A stretch of 28,431 nt of DNA from an uncultured Pseudomonadota bacterium (GTDB lineage Bacteria; Pseudomonadota; Gammaproteobacteria; Burkholderiales; SG8-41), in NCBI GenBank assembly GCA_946885605.1, contig CAMPGR010000032.1, positions 1-28,431 on the forward strand, read 5' to 3'. Numbering within the stretch: the first letter of the stretch is position 1; every line of letters starts with the position of its first letter. The notes beneath the pieces were generated by a model. That model searched no databases, had not been told where the DNA came from, and was given only the letters and a program-made list of their open reading frames with translations. Below, in pieces: positions 15,832 to 22,160 of the stretch. A program made the translations under genes and the position numbers.

Positions 15832-16246
15832 CCCCTGCTCCGCGCTCCGGCGGACCCTTCAGCTCTACGGTATTGCCTTCCGGGTCGGTGAGATACATCG
15901 ACGGCCCCTCGCCTTCCGCGCCGTAGCGCATCTTCGTCTCACCCGGCACGACGCCGTGGCGCAAGAGATGGGCCGCGATCCCGCCTGAATCGAAAGGCTC
16001 TACCCGCAGGCAGAAATGATCCATGTTGCGGCCTTCTCTCCCGGGCGCCGCGCCGCCCTTCCCGCCCGGCTCGCCCGTCACGGCAACGAGATCGATGATC
16101 GACTGGCCCGCCCGCAGCTGCACGAGACCGAGCCCTGGGCGCTCGCGCTCGACGCGGCATCCCAGCACGTCGCAATAGAAACGCACCATGCGCGGCATGT
16201 CGTTCGCCCGCAGCACCACATGATCGAGACCGAGGATCTGGAACAT
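15821..16246 (-). CDS. VOC (glyoxalase/bleomycin resistance/dioxygenase) family protein
   Basis: This 141-residue vicinal-oxygen-chelate protein has two beta-alpha-beta-beta-beta modules. Metal ligand candidates are His9 (GLDHVVL), the histidine of MDHFCLRV near residue 75, and the glutamate of NTVELKG near residue 128. FYCDVLGCRVERE and SMYLTDPEGNTVEL are typical of glyoxalase-like VOC proteins. A glycine-rich insert (GEPGGKGGAAPGREG) separates the modules. The function may be metabolite isomerization, dioxygenation or resistance; sequence alone does not decide. It lies between the dehydrogenase gene (convergent) and dedA (divergent). Confidence 0.93.
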   Translation of the reverse strand: MFQILGLDHVVLRANDMPRMVRFYCDVLGCRVERERPGLGLVQLRAGQSIIDLVAVTGEPGGKGGAAPGREGRNMDHFCLRVEPFDSGGIAAHLLRHGVVPGETKMRYGAEGEGPSMYLTDPEGNTVELKGPPERGAGAPL

Positions 16247-16275
16247 CTGCTCTATGTCGCAAGCTGCACGATGCG

Positions 16276-16281
16276 ATTATA
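16276..16281 (-). promoter_or_regulatory. Candidate -10 box of the VOC gene
   Basis: TATAAT on the minus strand (complement of 16276-16281) lies 29 bases before the VOC ATG in an AT-rich patch. No good -35 hexamer is visible, and the same patch could serve the divergent dedA gene. Confidence 0.35.
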
Positions 16282-16359
16282 AAATAACCGGGTGAAAGCC
16301 TCGCTCGATGGTCGCAGCGCTCCCCCGGGCGGCAATCGAACAGGGCCGGAGACCGTGCT

Positions 16360-16929
16360 GTGCCAGGATCGCTTCAGGAGTTGATCGGCAATTTCGGCTA
16401 CCTCGTCGTCTTCCTCGGCACTTTTCTCGAAGGTGAGACCGTGCTGGTGCTTGGCGGCGTCGCCGCGCGCCTTCGCTACCTCGAGCTCCCGTGGGTGATC
16501 GTCTGCGCCTTCGCCGGTTCGCTGCTCGGCGATCAACTCTGGTTCTGGATCGGCCGGCGTTACGGCCCCCGCGTGCTCACGCGTCACGCGGACTGGCGGC
16601 CGCGCGTCGATCGCATACATCGACTCCTCGATCGATTCGAAATCCCGGCGCTCGTCGGCTTCCGCTTCGCCTACGGGATTCGCAGCCTCGCACCGTTCGT
16701 TTTCGGCATGAGCCGCATCGCCCCGGCGAAGTTCCTGCTTCTCAATGCGCTGGGTGCCCTGCTTTGGGCGTTTGCAGGCGCCTTACTCGGATACGCCTTC
16801 GCGCATGCGGGGGACGCGCTCCTCGGCGACATCAAGCGCTTCGAGATGGAGCTCTTTGCGCTGATCGTCGCGCTCGGTCTGGCCCTCTGGGGTTACCGCC
16901 AGCTCGGACGGCGCCGGAAGAGCGCCTGA
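16360..16929 (+). CDS. DedA family inner-membrane protein
   Basis: This 189-residue membrane protein belongs to the DedA (SNARE-associated/VTT domain) family. It shows the re-entrant N-terminal part FGYLVVFLGTFLEGETVLVLGG (about 12-33), with the acidic residue of F/LE-G-E, then GSLLGDQLWFWIGRRYG (53-69) and the conserved R-x-x-x-P/G-like FRFAYGIRSLAPFVFGMSRI (99-118). Two further hydrophobic helices occur at about 123-147 and 165-182. DedA proteins are linked to undecaprenyl phosphate or phospholipid flipping and proton-motive-force homeostasis. The start is GTG 16360 with GGAG nine bases upstream. There is no obvious functional link to its neighbours. Confidence 0.94.
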   Translation: MPGSLQELIGNFGYLVVFLGTFLEGETVLVLGGVAARLRYLELPWVIVCAFAGSLLGDQLWFWIGRRYGPRVLTRHADWRPRVDRIHRLLDRFEIPALVGFRFAYGIRSLAPFVFGMSRIAPAKFLLLNALGALLWAFAGALLGYAFAHAGDALLGDIKRFEMELFALIVALGLALWGYRQLGRRRKSA

Positions 16930-16931
16930 AC

Positions 16932-16966
16932 AAAAAAATGCCACCGGCGTCAGACACGGTGGCATT
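16932..16966 (-). terminator. Intrinsic terminator (leftward)
   Basis: A perfect 10-bp stem, AATGCCACCG (16966-16957) with CGGTGGCATT (16946-16937), has a 10-base loop. On the minus strand it runs into seven consecutive T residues ending at 16932. On the plus strand no T-tract follows, so it is directional for leftward transcripts although it sits right after dedA, which is read rightwards. Confidence 0.9.
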
Positions 16967-17059
16967 CATTGCTGCAGCGAAGACTGTTTACAGATGTCCG
17001 GGCCTGTAGCAAGGGCTACAGAATATGCTTATGAAGCCGCAAGCGGGGAACACCCAGGA
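16932..17059 (-). ncRNA. Candidate structured small RNA (about 128 nt)
   Basis: A minus-strand TATAAT (17071-17066; weak -35 TTCCTG at 17093-17088) predicts a start near 17059, and the intrinsic terminator predicts an end near 16932. Between them lie two compact hairpins. One is CCG-CTTG-CGG. The other is a perfect 7-bp stem CTGTAGC-CCTT-GCTACAG (17021-17004). The outer segments GGTGTTCC and GGACATC could pair around them. No open frame with a ribosome-binding site lies inside. The closing stem slightly recalls 6S RNA but the transcript is too short, so I leave it unnamed. Alternatively it is the long 3' UTR of the hypothetical gene at 17246-17611. Confidence 0.5.
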
Positions 17060-17109
17060 AGGCCGATTATACTTCTCAATACACGATCAGGAACAGCGCG
17101 CTACCCGCC

Positions 17110-17184
17110 ATGCTTGACAGCCTCGCAATTCTTGTCGTAGGCGGTGTCTTTTTGATCGCGGGCACTGTCAAAGGAAAGAGGTGA
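17110..17184 (+). pseudogene. Remnant of a TauE/SafE-type membrane protein start (24 codons)
   Basis: The frame reads MLDSLAILVVGGVFLIAGTV-KGKR then stop. The hydrophobic stretch ending in AGTVKG looks like the first transmembrane segment of sulfite exporter TauE/SafE proteins, where KG is normally followed by a GLGLPT-like loop. Here the frame ends at once and no continuation was found in the other frames. It may be a decayed fragment or a real 24-residue membrane peptide. There is no clear ribosome-binding site. Confidence 0.35.
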
Positions 17185-17245
17185 CTTAGGTGAAAGGATG
17201 CAGTCAAGATCCTCGCAACTGCGGCGCGCCTGTAGCGCTTCTCCC

Positions 17246-17611
17246 TTACGGCGCGTCCGGGTCATCGGACGTGAGGATTTCCGGACTCCCCATAATGCGG
17301 TATTTCCGTGTTCCGATCTTGGTCACCTGCCGGCCATCGGCCGTCATGATGTGTTTCGTGCCCTTCCGCTCGGCATCGGGATCGTTTCGCGTACCGGCAT
17401 CAAGGTACTGCTGGTAGAGCGATAAGGTGTTGACGTCCCCGCGACTGTCCCGTGCCGTGAACGTTCCAACGAGCCGCGTGCGCTTCGTCGGCTCCTGACC
17501 CGGCTCGCCCTCTCTATTCGAACCGCGTCCGAGCAGTGCGCTTATCGCAATCCACACCACGCACGCTAGACCGCCTACTGCGGCAACCTGAGCTGTGATC
17601 GTTCCGTCCAT
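17246..17611 (-). CDS. Small hypothetical protein with N-terminal membrane anchor
   Basis: This 121-residue protein belongs to no family I recognise. Residues 8-28 (QVAAVGGLACVVWIAISALLG) form one transmembrane helix or uncleaved signal, followed by a charged linker (GSNREGEPGQEPTKRT). Then comes a soluble region with LVGTFTARDSRGDVNTLSLYQQYLDAGT and a C-terminal strand-rich part GRQVTKIGTRKYRIMGSPEILTS. The composition looks like real coding sequence. The ribosome-binding site is not convincing: AGGAGG lies too far upstream of ATG 17611. It follows the PilZ gene by about 95 bases in the same direction and could share its transcript. Confidence 0.6.
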   Translation of the reverse strand: MDGTITAQVAAVGGLACVVWIAISALLGRGSNREGEPGQEPTKRTRLVGTFTARDSRGDVNTLSLYQQYLDAGTRNDPDAERKGTKHIMTADGRQVTKIGTRKYRIMGSPEILTSDDPDAP

Positions 17612-17705
17612 ACGCTATACGGTGTCCGCCTCCTCTGACGTAGCCTTCCGATTCATTCGTTCACCCGCTTCAGCGGCCCTGATCATCTCGCGATCATAGT
17701 GCTGA

Positions 17706-18203
17706 TCATAGCCGCGTGCGTCGCTCAGCGAGCTTTGGCTGACCGGAATAGTGGCGCCGCAGGAACTGATCCCAATTTCTCTGCGACTCATCATCGGCTT
17801 CCACGAGCTCGGCCCCGAAACAACCGTCGTTGAAGTGCTTTACCTTGATCCTCCCGGAAAAGCCGGACCCCGGTTCGAGCTCAAATTCCACATCCAGCTT
17901 CAATCCTATCTCGAGGTCATAGTTGCAAATGAGGAACATCCCGTTCTCACTGATGTCCTGGATCAGGCATGCAAAACGATGGTCTTCGTATCTCAATATG
18001 CCTCTGCGGCTGATTTGAAAACGGCGGGAACGCTCCACCTGATCCCTGTTCATTGGCGTTCCGACCGCATGCGAAGACATTCGCCCGTCTTTGCCGCGGA
18101 ACTGGGCGGGCTGCTGTGTCGATTGATGCTTCTGTCTTGAAGCAGGCGATGGCGACGCGGCGCGGCCGGCCGGTTGTCGCAGTGGCGATGAGTAAGACGA
18201 CAT
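17706..18203 (-). CDS. PilZ domain protein (cyclic di-GMP receptor)
   Basis: This 165-residue protein has an about 60-residue low-complexity, glutamine- and serine-rich N-terminus followed by one PilZ domain (about 66-137). The two cyclic di-GMP-binding motifs are intact: R-x3-R as R67-G-I-L-R71, and D-x-S-x-x-G as D83-I-S-E-N-G88. The beta-barrel strands follow (MFLICNYDLEIGLKLDVEFELE, GRIKVKHFNDGCFGAELVE). The start at ATG 18203 is chosen for its strong GGGGAGAAAGG site directly upstream; ATG 18053 would also give a PilZ domain. A GEMM-I riboswitch lies upstream in the same transcript, so the ligand probably controls both synthesis and activity of this receptor. The output partner is unknown. 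Confidence 0.93.
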   Translation of the reverse strand: MSSYSSPLRQPAGRAASPSPASRQKHQSTQQPAQFRGKDGRMSSHAVGTPMNRDQVERSRRFQISRRGILRYEDHRFACLIQDISENGMFLICNYDLEIGLKLDVEFELEPGSGFSGRIKVKHFNDGCFGAELVEADDESQRNWDQFLRRHYSGQPKLAERRTRL

Positions 18204-18204
18204 C

Positions 18205-18279
18205 CTTTCTCCCCGGAAAATGGCTCCTGTTTCGGGCAGCCGCGACTGAGAAAATGATACTTTCTCAGCGGGGAGAAAG
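18205..18279 (-). promoter_or_regulatory. Expression platform: anti-Shine-Dalgarno segment and hairpin
   Basis: In the pilZ leader CTTTCTCCCCG (18279-18269) is perfectly complementary over 11 bases to CGGGGAGAAAG (18215-18205), which is the pilZ ribosome-binding site. Between them an 8-bp hairpin, CTGAGAAA with TTTCTCAG (18268-18246), would bring the two strands together. Folding this way would bury the ribosome-binding site, so translation should depend on the fold of the upstream aptamer. Confidence 0.65.
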
Positions 18280-18303
18280 CCGATGGCTACGAGGGAAAGT
18301 AAT

Positions 18304-18430
18304 CGGGCAAAAACAGAAATGCCGAAGCCCGGCTACCAGCCCTCGGCAATCTCTCGGTCATGGAGCCCTGGGGCTCTTTAGACCAGCGACTTTGCGTCCC
18401 CGCCTTTCGGTCGGGTTTGCCCTTTTCGAA
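18304..18430 (-). promoter_or_regulatory. Cyclic di-GMP-I (GEMM-I) riboswitch upstream of pilZ
   Basis: The minus strand carries the GEMM-I core in order. GGGCAAACC is at 18422-18414. A short helix is capped by a GAAA tetraloop (18408-18405). GACGCAAAG is at 18398-18390. A second helix follows whose TCTAAAG (18382-18376) and CATGA (18362-18358) resemble the 11-nt tetraloop receptor, capped by GAGCC-CCAG-GGCTC. The 3' part is GGTAGCCGGGCTTCGG. The middle G of AGGGCAAA is kept, which in this class favours cyclic di-GMP over cyclic GMP-AMP. Its 3' strand also forms a hairpin (18347-18321) followed by ATTTCTGTTTTT, a possible terminator. TTTGCCC (18311-18305) can pair with the core GGGCAAA. Confidence 0.88.
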
Positions 18431-18572
18431 GTCAGCGGCGCATGTACGAAACGCCGCGTGGTTCGTAGTGTAGGCGGAATGTCGCCGGAGCAACTATGAA
18501 CTTTCTCACGAATCCCGTTGGTAATATGTCAATAGGATTGATGCAGCAAGATGCGGCACTACGCTGCCCGCT

Positions 18573-18607
18573 CCGGAGTAGAGGTATCTTGCACGCCTCC
18601 ACTCCGG
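18573..18607 (-). terminator. Long hairpin after gabD
   Basis: A 12-bp stem with one G-U pair (18607-18596 with 18584-18573, CCGGAGT core) and an 11-base loop begins eight bases after the gabD stop. It lacks a T-tract. It separates gabD from the PilZ leader; a TTGACA hexamer on the minus strand (18532-18527) just beyond could be the -35 of the pilZ promoter, though no good -10 follows. Confidence 0.5.
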
Positions 18608-18614
18608 ATGGCTC

Positions 18615-20096
18615 TTACTTGTGAATGTCGCCCATGCAGAGATACTTGACCTCAAGGAATTCATCCATGCCGTATTTCGATCCCTCGCGTCCGATCCCCG
18701 ACTGCTTCACTCCGCCGAAAGGCGCGACCTCGGTCGAGATGATGCCGACATTGATGCCGACGATGCCGGATTCCAGTCCTTCGGCAACGCGCCAGATGCG
18801 GCCGATGTCGCGGCTGTAGAAGTAGGCCGCGAGCCCGTACTCGGTGTCGTTCGCAAGCCGGATCAGCTCCTCTTCGGTCTTGAACCGATAGAGCGGCGCG
18901 ACCGGCCCGAACGTCTCCTCGTGCGTCACCTTCATCGCCGGCGTCACATCCGCTAGCACCGTGGGCTGGAAGTACTGCCCGCCCTTTTCGTGCCGCTTGC
19001 CGCCCGTCATGACGCGCGCGCCCTTCGACAGTGCGTCGTCGATGTGCTCTTCCACTTTTTCGACCGCTTTCATGTCGATGAGCGGCCCCTGCACCACGCC
19101 TTCTTCGAGGCCGTTGCCCACTTTCATCTGGCTTACCTTGTCCGCAAACTTCCTGGCGAAGGCCTCGTACACCCCGTCCTGCGCGAAGATGCGGTTCGCG
19201 CAGACGCAGGTCTGGCCGGTGTTGCGATACTTGGATGCCATGGCGCCTTCCACCGCCGAGTCGAGATCCGCGTCGTCGAACACAATGAACGGTGCATTGC
19301 CGCCGAGCTCGAGCGAGACCTTCTTCACCGTGCTCGCGCACTGCGCCATCAACTGCTTGCCGATCTCGGTGGAGCCGGTGAAGGTGAACTTGCGCACGAG
19401 CGGGTTCGTCGTGAGCTCCTTGCCGATCGGCCCGGAAGCGCCGGTCACCACCGACAGCACGCCTTTCGGTATCCCGGCGCGCTCGGCAAGCTCGCATAGC
19501 GCGAGCGCCGAGTACGGCGTCGCGGACGCGGGCTTGATCACCATCGTGCACCCTGCCGCAAGCGCGGGGCCCGCCTTACGCGTGATCATCGCGTTGGGGA
19601 AGTTCCACGGCGTCACCGCGGCGCACACGCCGATCGGCTGCTTGATGACGACGATTCGCCGGTCCGGCCACGGCGCCGGTATGGTATCGCCATAGACGCG
19701 TTTCGCTTCTTCCCCGAACCACTCGATGAAGGAAGCGCCGTACGCGATCTCGCCGCGCGATTCGGCGAGCGGCTTGCCCTGTTCCACCGTCATGAGGACC
19801 GCAAGATCCTCCTGGTTCGCCATCATGAGCTCGAACCACTTGCGCAGGCACGCCGCGCGCTCTTTCGCGGTCTTCGCGCGCCATGCCGGCCAGGCGGCGT
19901 GCGCCGCCTCTATGGCGCGGCGTGTTTCCGCGGCGCCCATGTTGGGCACCGTGCCGATCTGCTGGCCGTCCGCCGGATTGTGCACGGCGATCGTCGCCTT
20001 GCTGTCCGCATCCACCCATTCGCCGTTGATGTAGCACTGCTGGCGGAACAGGCTCATGTCCTTCAGTTGAAAAGCGGGTTTCACTTTCTGGAGCAT
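18615..20096 (-). CDS. gabD: NAD(P)-dependent succinate-semialdehyde dehydrogenase
   Basis: This 493-residue aldehyde dehydrogenase is of the GabD type, oxidising succinate semialdehyde (or glutarate semialdehyde) to the diacid in the cytoplasm. Landmarks are CYINGEWVDADSK (21-33), TPWNFPNAMITRK (162-174), FTFTGSTEIGK (237-247), LELGGNAPFIVFDDADLD with general base Glu263, and NTGQTCVCANR with nucleophile Cys297 followed by Cys299, the redox pair seen in GabD. It ends in GREGSKYGMDEFLEVKYLCMGDI, typical of GabD. ATG 20096 has GGAGG eight bases upstream. No gabT is adjacent. It would feed semialdehydes from 4-aminobutyrate or other catabolism into the TCA cycle. Confidence 0.95.
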   Translation of the reverse strand: MLQKVKPAFQLKDMSLFRQQCYINGEWVDADSKATIAVHNPADGQQIGTVPNMGAAETRRAIEAAHAAWPAWRAKTAKERAACLRKWFELMMANQEDLAVLMTVEQGKPLAESRGEIAYGASFIEWFGEEAKRVYGDTIPAPWPDRRIVVIKQPIGVCAAVTPWNFPNAMITRKAGPALAAGCTMVIKPASATPYSALALCELAERAGIPKGVLSVVTGASGPIGKELTTNPLVRKFTFTGSTEIGKQLMAQCASTVKKVSLELGGNAPFIVFDDADLDSAVEGAMASKYRNTGQTCVCANRIFAQDGVYEAFARKFADKVSQMKVGNGLEEGVVQGPLIDMKAVEKVEEHIDDALSKGARVMTGGKRHEKGGQYFQPTVLADVTPAMKVTHEETFGPVAPLYRFKTEEELIRLANDTEYGLAAYFYSRDIGRIWRVAEGLESGIVGINVGIISTEVAPFGGVKQSGIGREGSKYGMDEFLEVKYLCMGDIHK

Positions 20097-20119
20097 AGTC
20101 GGATCCCTCCGATGGGATA

Positions 20120-20136
20120 TGACGAAGCTTTCGTCA
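20120..20136. promoter_or_regulatory. Palindrome in the gabD leader
   Basis: TGACGAA (20120-20126) and TTCGTCA (20130-20136) form a perfect 7-bp inverted repeat with a 3-base spacer. It lies between the predicted gabD start point and its ribosome-binding site, so it could be an operator or a 5'-end stabilising hairpin. Confidence 0.4.
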
Positions 20137-20148
20137 CGGGGAACGGGA

Positions 20149-20157
20149 ATTATAGCA
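20149..20157 (-). promoter_or_regulatory. Extended -10 promoter of gabD
   Basis: The minus strand reads TGCTATAAT (20157-20149), a perfect extended -10 box, with no good -35. The start would be near 20142, giving a leader of about 45 bases. Confidence 0.6.
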
Positions 20158-20201
20158 AAGCGGAATCGCGGCTTTTAGCGCTGCTTCAGGCAAAAGTTGG
20201 C

Positions 20202-20232
20202 TTTACCGGGGTATTTGGCGGCTTGCTATAAT
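20202..20232 (+). promoter_or_regulatory. Promoter of mlaA
   Basis: TGCTATAAT (20224-20232) is a perfect extended -10. A TTTACCG-like -35 at 20202-20208 stands 18-19 bases upstream. It places the start near 20239, so the mlaA ATG at 20273 is used rather than the ATG that overlaps the -10 box. Confidence 0.65.
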
Positions 20233-20272
20233 GCCCGCGCACAATAACAGAACGAGCCAACGGAAATTCCCG

Positions 20273-21205
20273 ATGAATCCTGTCCTTGTCCGGTTTCGCG
20301 TGCTTGCGTGCGTGTTCGCCTTCGCCCTCGCCGGCGGTTGCGCGACCACCGGCGACCCCCGTGATCCGCTGGAGCCGATCAACCGCGGGATTTTCACGTT
20401 CAATGAAGCTGTCGACACGACGGTCCTCAAGCCCGCGGCCGAGCTCTACAGCGGGCTTGTGCCGCGCGTCGTGCGCACCGGCGTGAGCAACGTCTTTGCG
20501 AACATCAATGACGTCATCATCGCGCTCAACAACCTGCTGCAGGGCAAGTTCGGTGATGCGGCGTACGATACCGGGCGCATCGTGGTGAACACGACCGTCG
20601 GACTCCTCGGCATCTTCGATGTCGCGACGGATTTGGGGCTGGAAAAACATAACGAGGACTTCGGGCAGACGCTCGGCTACTGGGGAGCGGGCGACGGACC
20701 GTACCTCGTGCTGCCGATCTTCGGGCCGAGCAACGTGCGCGATGCGTTCGGGCTTGCCGTGGACATCCTGACCGATCCGCTCACGTATGTGGAAGGCACG
20801 CGGGAACGCAACATCATCTGGGGCGCGCGCGCGGTGAACCGTCGTTCCGAGCTGCTGGACGCGACGACGATCCTCGAGACTGCGGCGCTCGATAAATACG
20901 TGTTCTTGCGCGATGCGTACCTGCAGCGGCGCCGCAACCTGGTCTACGACGGTAAGCCGCCCAAAGAGAAGGACGAGGACTTCGACACCAAGCCGCGGAG
21001 CGGAGGCGATGCGAAGCCTCATGCACGATCCGATACCTGGACCGGCTCCATACTCATAAGCGGCGAGCCGCCGACGCCGGCGCAACGGGAGGCGCTCGAA
21101 AAAGCGGCCCGTGAGGCGCACGCGCAATCCGCGACCCCGACCGCGCCGAAGGCGACTGGCGAAGCGCGCATGGTGCGCTTCTGGGCGCCGCAGCCAGCCT
21201 ATTGA
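20273..21205 (+). CDS. mlaA: MlaA (VacJ) outer-membrane lipoprotein
   Basis: This 310-residue protein belongs to the MlaA/VacJ family, which removes misplaced phospholipids from the outer leaflet of the outer membrane and passes them to MlaC. The lipoprotein signal is at residues 1-22 (VLACVFAFALAGG-Cys), with an AGGC lipobox slightly off consensus. Family motifs are DPLEPINRGIFTFNEAVD, NVFANINDVIIALNNLLQGKF, the amphipathic TVGLLGIFDVATDLGL, and HNEDFGQTLGYWGAGDGPYLVLPIFGPSNVRDAFG. After residue 240 comes a charged proline/lysine-rich tail of about 70 residues (KPPKEKDEDFDTK and beyond) longer than in E. coli. No mlaBCDEF genes are nearby. Confidence 0.96.
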   Translation: MNPVLVRFRVLACVFAFALAGGCATTGDPRDPLEPINRGIFTFNEAVDTTVLKPAAELYSGLVPRVVRTGVSNVFANINDVIIALNNLLQGKFGDAAYDTGRIVVNTTVGLLGIFDVATDLGLEKHNEDFGQTLGYWGAGDGPYLVLPIFGPSNVRDAFGLAVDILTDPLTYVEGTRERNIIWGARAVNRRSELLDATTILETAALDKYVFLRDAYLQRRRNLVYDGKPPKEKDEDFDTKPRSGGDAKPHARSDTWTGSILISGEPPTPAQREALEKAAREAHAQSATPTAPKATGEARMVRFWAPQPAY

Positions 21206-21210
21206 CCCTC

Positions 21211-21233
21211 GCGCAACCGGTTCCCGGTTGCGC
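21211..21233. terminator. Bidirectional hairpin after mlaA
   Basis: A perfect 10-bp stem, GCGCAACCGG (21211-21220) with CCGGTTGCGC (21224-21233), has a TTC loop. It lies between the convergent mlaA and alpha/beta hydrolase genes. There is no T-tract on either side. Confidence 0.6.
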
Positions 21234-21239
21234 CTCGAA

Positions 21240-21280
21240 TCTCCCCTCGTCCGCAACGGGGAGAGGGGCGGGGGTGAGGG
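21240..21280. repeat. CTCTCCCC-type intergenic repeat
   Basis: TCTCCCC (21240-21246) and GGGGAGA (21258-21264) flank an 11-base loop and are followed by a G-rich GGGGCGGGGGTGAGGG tail. This arrangement matches a type of short intergenic repeat I know from many proteobacterial genomes (translated as LTPAPLP). Only one copy is in the window. Confidence 0.55.
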
Positions 21281-21295
21281 CAGATGCAGTTTTCT

Positions 21296-22093
21296 TCAGA
21301 AGCCGCTTTCCTCCAGCCAGGCGAGTATCCACCCCGCCGCATCCTCCCAGTCCGGCTCGAGCATCATGGCGTGCGCCATGCCGGAGAAAATCTCGGCACT
21401 GACGCCGTAAATCGCGGCGCTTTGCTCGACCATCCACGGCGCAAATAGCGCGTCCTTTTCCGCACCGACCACCAGCACCGGAATCGCCGCCGGCTCGAAG
21501 AACAGGTACTGTGGCCAGCTCAGATCGAAGAGCGCGCGCTCGGATTCGGGCTGCATGCGCTTCAGATGGCGCAGCGCCAGCGCATCCGAGAGCTTGTTGG
21601 AAAAGAGCGCCCGGCGCAGGCTTTTGAAGCGGTCGGGCGGCAGGTGGACCTGCTCGAGGAGCGCCACGTCGCGCAAGAGTTCGGGATCGCGTTGCGTGAG
21701 GGCGAGACCGGGCACGACGAGCCCGGAGGGCGGAACCGGCGTCATCAGCACCGCGCAAGGCGCGCGGCTGCGCCGCAGCGCGCGTTGCACCAGGATCGCG
21801 CCCATTGAATGGCCGATCAGTATCGGCGGCGTGTCGAGCGAATGCGCAACGGCCAGTATATCGGCAACGTAATCGTCGATGCCGGCGGAATCGAGCGACT
21901 CGCGCCCCGCGCTTTCGCCGTGCCCGCGCAGGCTCGGTGCGTACACCGCGTAGCCGTGCTCGGCGAAGTACGGCAGGAAGTGCTCGTCCCAGCACCACGC
22001 GCCGACATACGCGCCGTGCACGAACAGGATCGGCGTGGCGTGCGGCACGCCGCGCGGCGCGTAGCGCAACACTTCAAGCGATGGCATGCGCAT
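21296..22093 (-). CDS. Alpha/beta hydrolase (lysophospholipase-like)
   Basis: This about 265-residue cytoplasmic alpha/beta hydrolase has the oxyanion segment LFVHGAYVGAWCWDEHFLPYF (about 23-43), SLRGHGES, and the nucleophile elbow IGHSMGAI with the catalytic serine near 95. The aspartate is in GAEKDALF and the histidine in GMAHAMMLEPDW. The start is uncertain: GTG 22096, ATG 22093 and ATG 22087 are in frame and none has a good ribosome-binding site; ATG 22093 is used. Its 5' end faces the M20 hydrolase gene across only 67 bases, so the two share a divergent control region. The substrate is unknown; an ester or lipid is likely. Confidence 0.92.
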   Translation of the reverse strand: MRMPSLEVLRYAPRGVPHATPILFVHGAYVGAWCWDEHFLPYFAEHGYAVYAPSLRGHGESAGRESLDSAGIDDYVADILAVAHSLDTPPILIGHSMGAILVQRALRRSRAPCAVLMTPVPPSGLVVPGLALTQRDPELLRDVALLEQVHLPPDRFKSLRRALFSNKLSDALALRHLKRMQPESERALFDLSWPQYLFFEPAAIPVLVVGAEKDALFAPWMVEQSAAIYGVSAEIFSGMAHAMMLEPDWEDAAGWILAWLEESGF

Positions 22094-22160
22094 CACGAAT
22101 GGTAAACTGCCAATGCTGGAAGAGCGTCATGAAAACACAACGCTTCGTACGCAGGCAACA

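Noticed and set aside
16932..17059. 6S RNA identity for the candidate small RNA
   Set aside because: The closing stem is suggestive, but the transcript is about 128 bases, shorter than known 6S RNAs, and the large central bubble is not evident.
17190..17425. Two overlapping 75-codon rightward frames
   Set aside because: They lie antisense to the hypothetical membrane-anchored protein, which has a clear transmembrane segment and better composition.
18283..18381. 32-codon rightward frame with GGGAGAAAG ahead of its ATG
   Set aside because: The apparent ribosome-binding site is the complement of the anti-Shine-Dalgarno segment and the frame lies across the riboswitch aptamer. No protein-like conservation signal is visible.
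18287..18493. 68-codon leftward frame upstream of pilZ
   Set aside because: It coincides with the GEMM-I aptamer, whose conserved RNA motifs explain the sequence better.
20231..20272. Upstream ATG for mlaA at 20231
   Set aside because: It overlaps the TATAAT box. The ATG at 20273 gives a proper lipoprotein signal.
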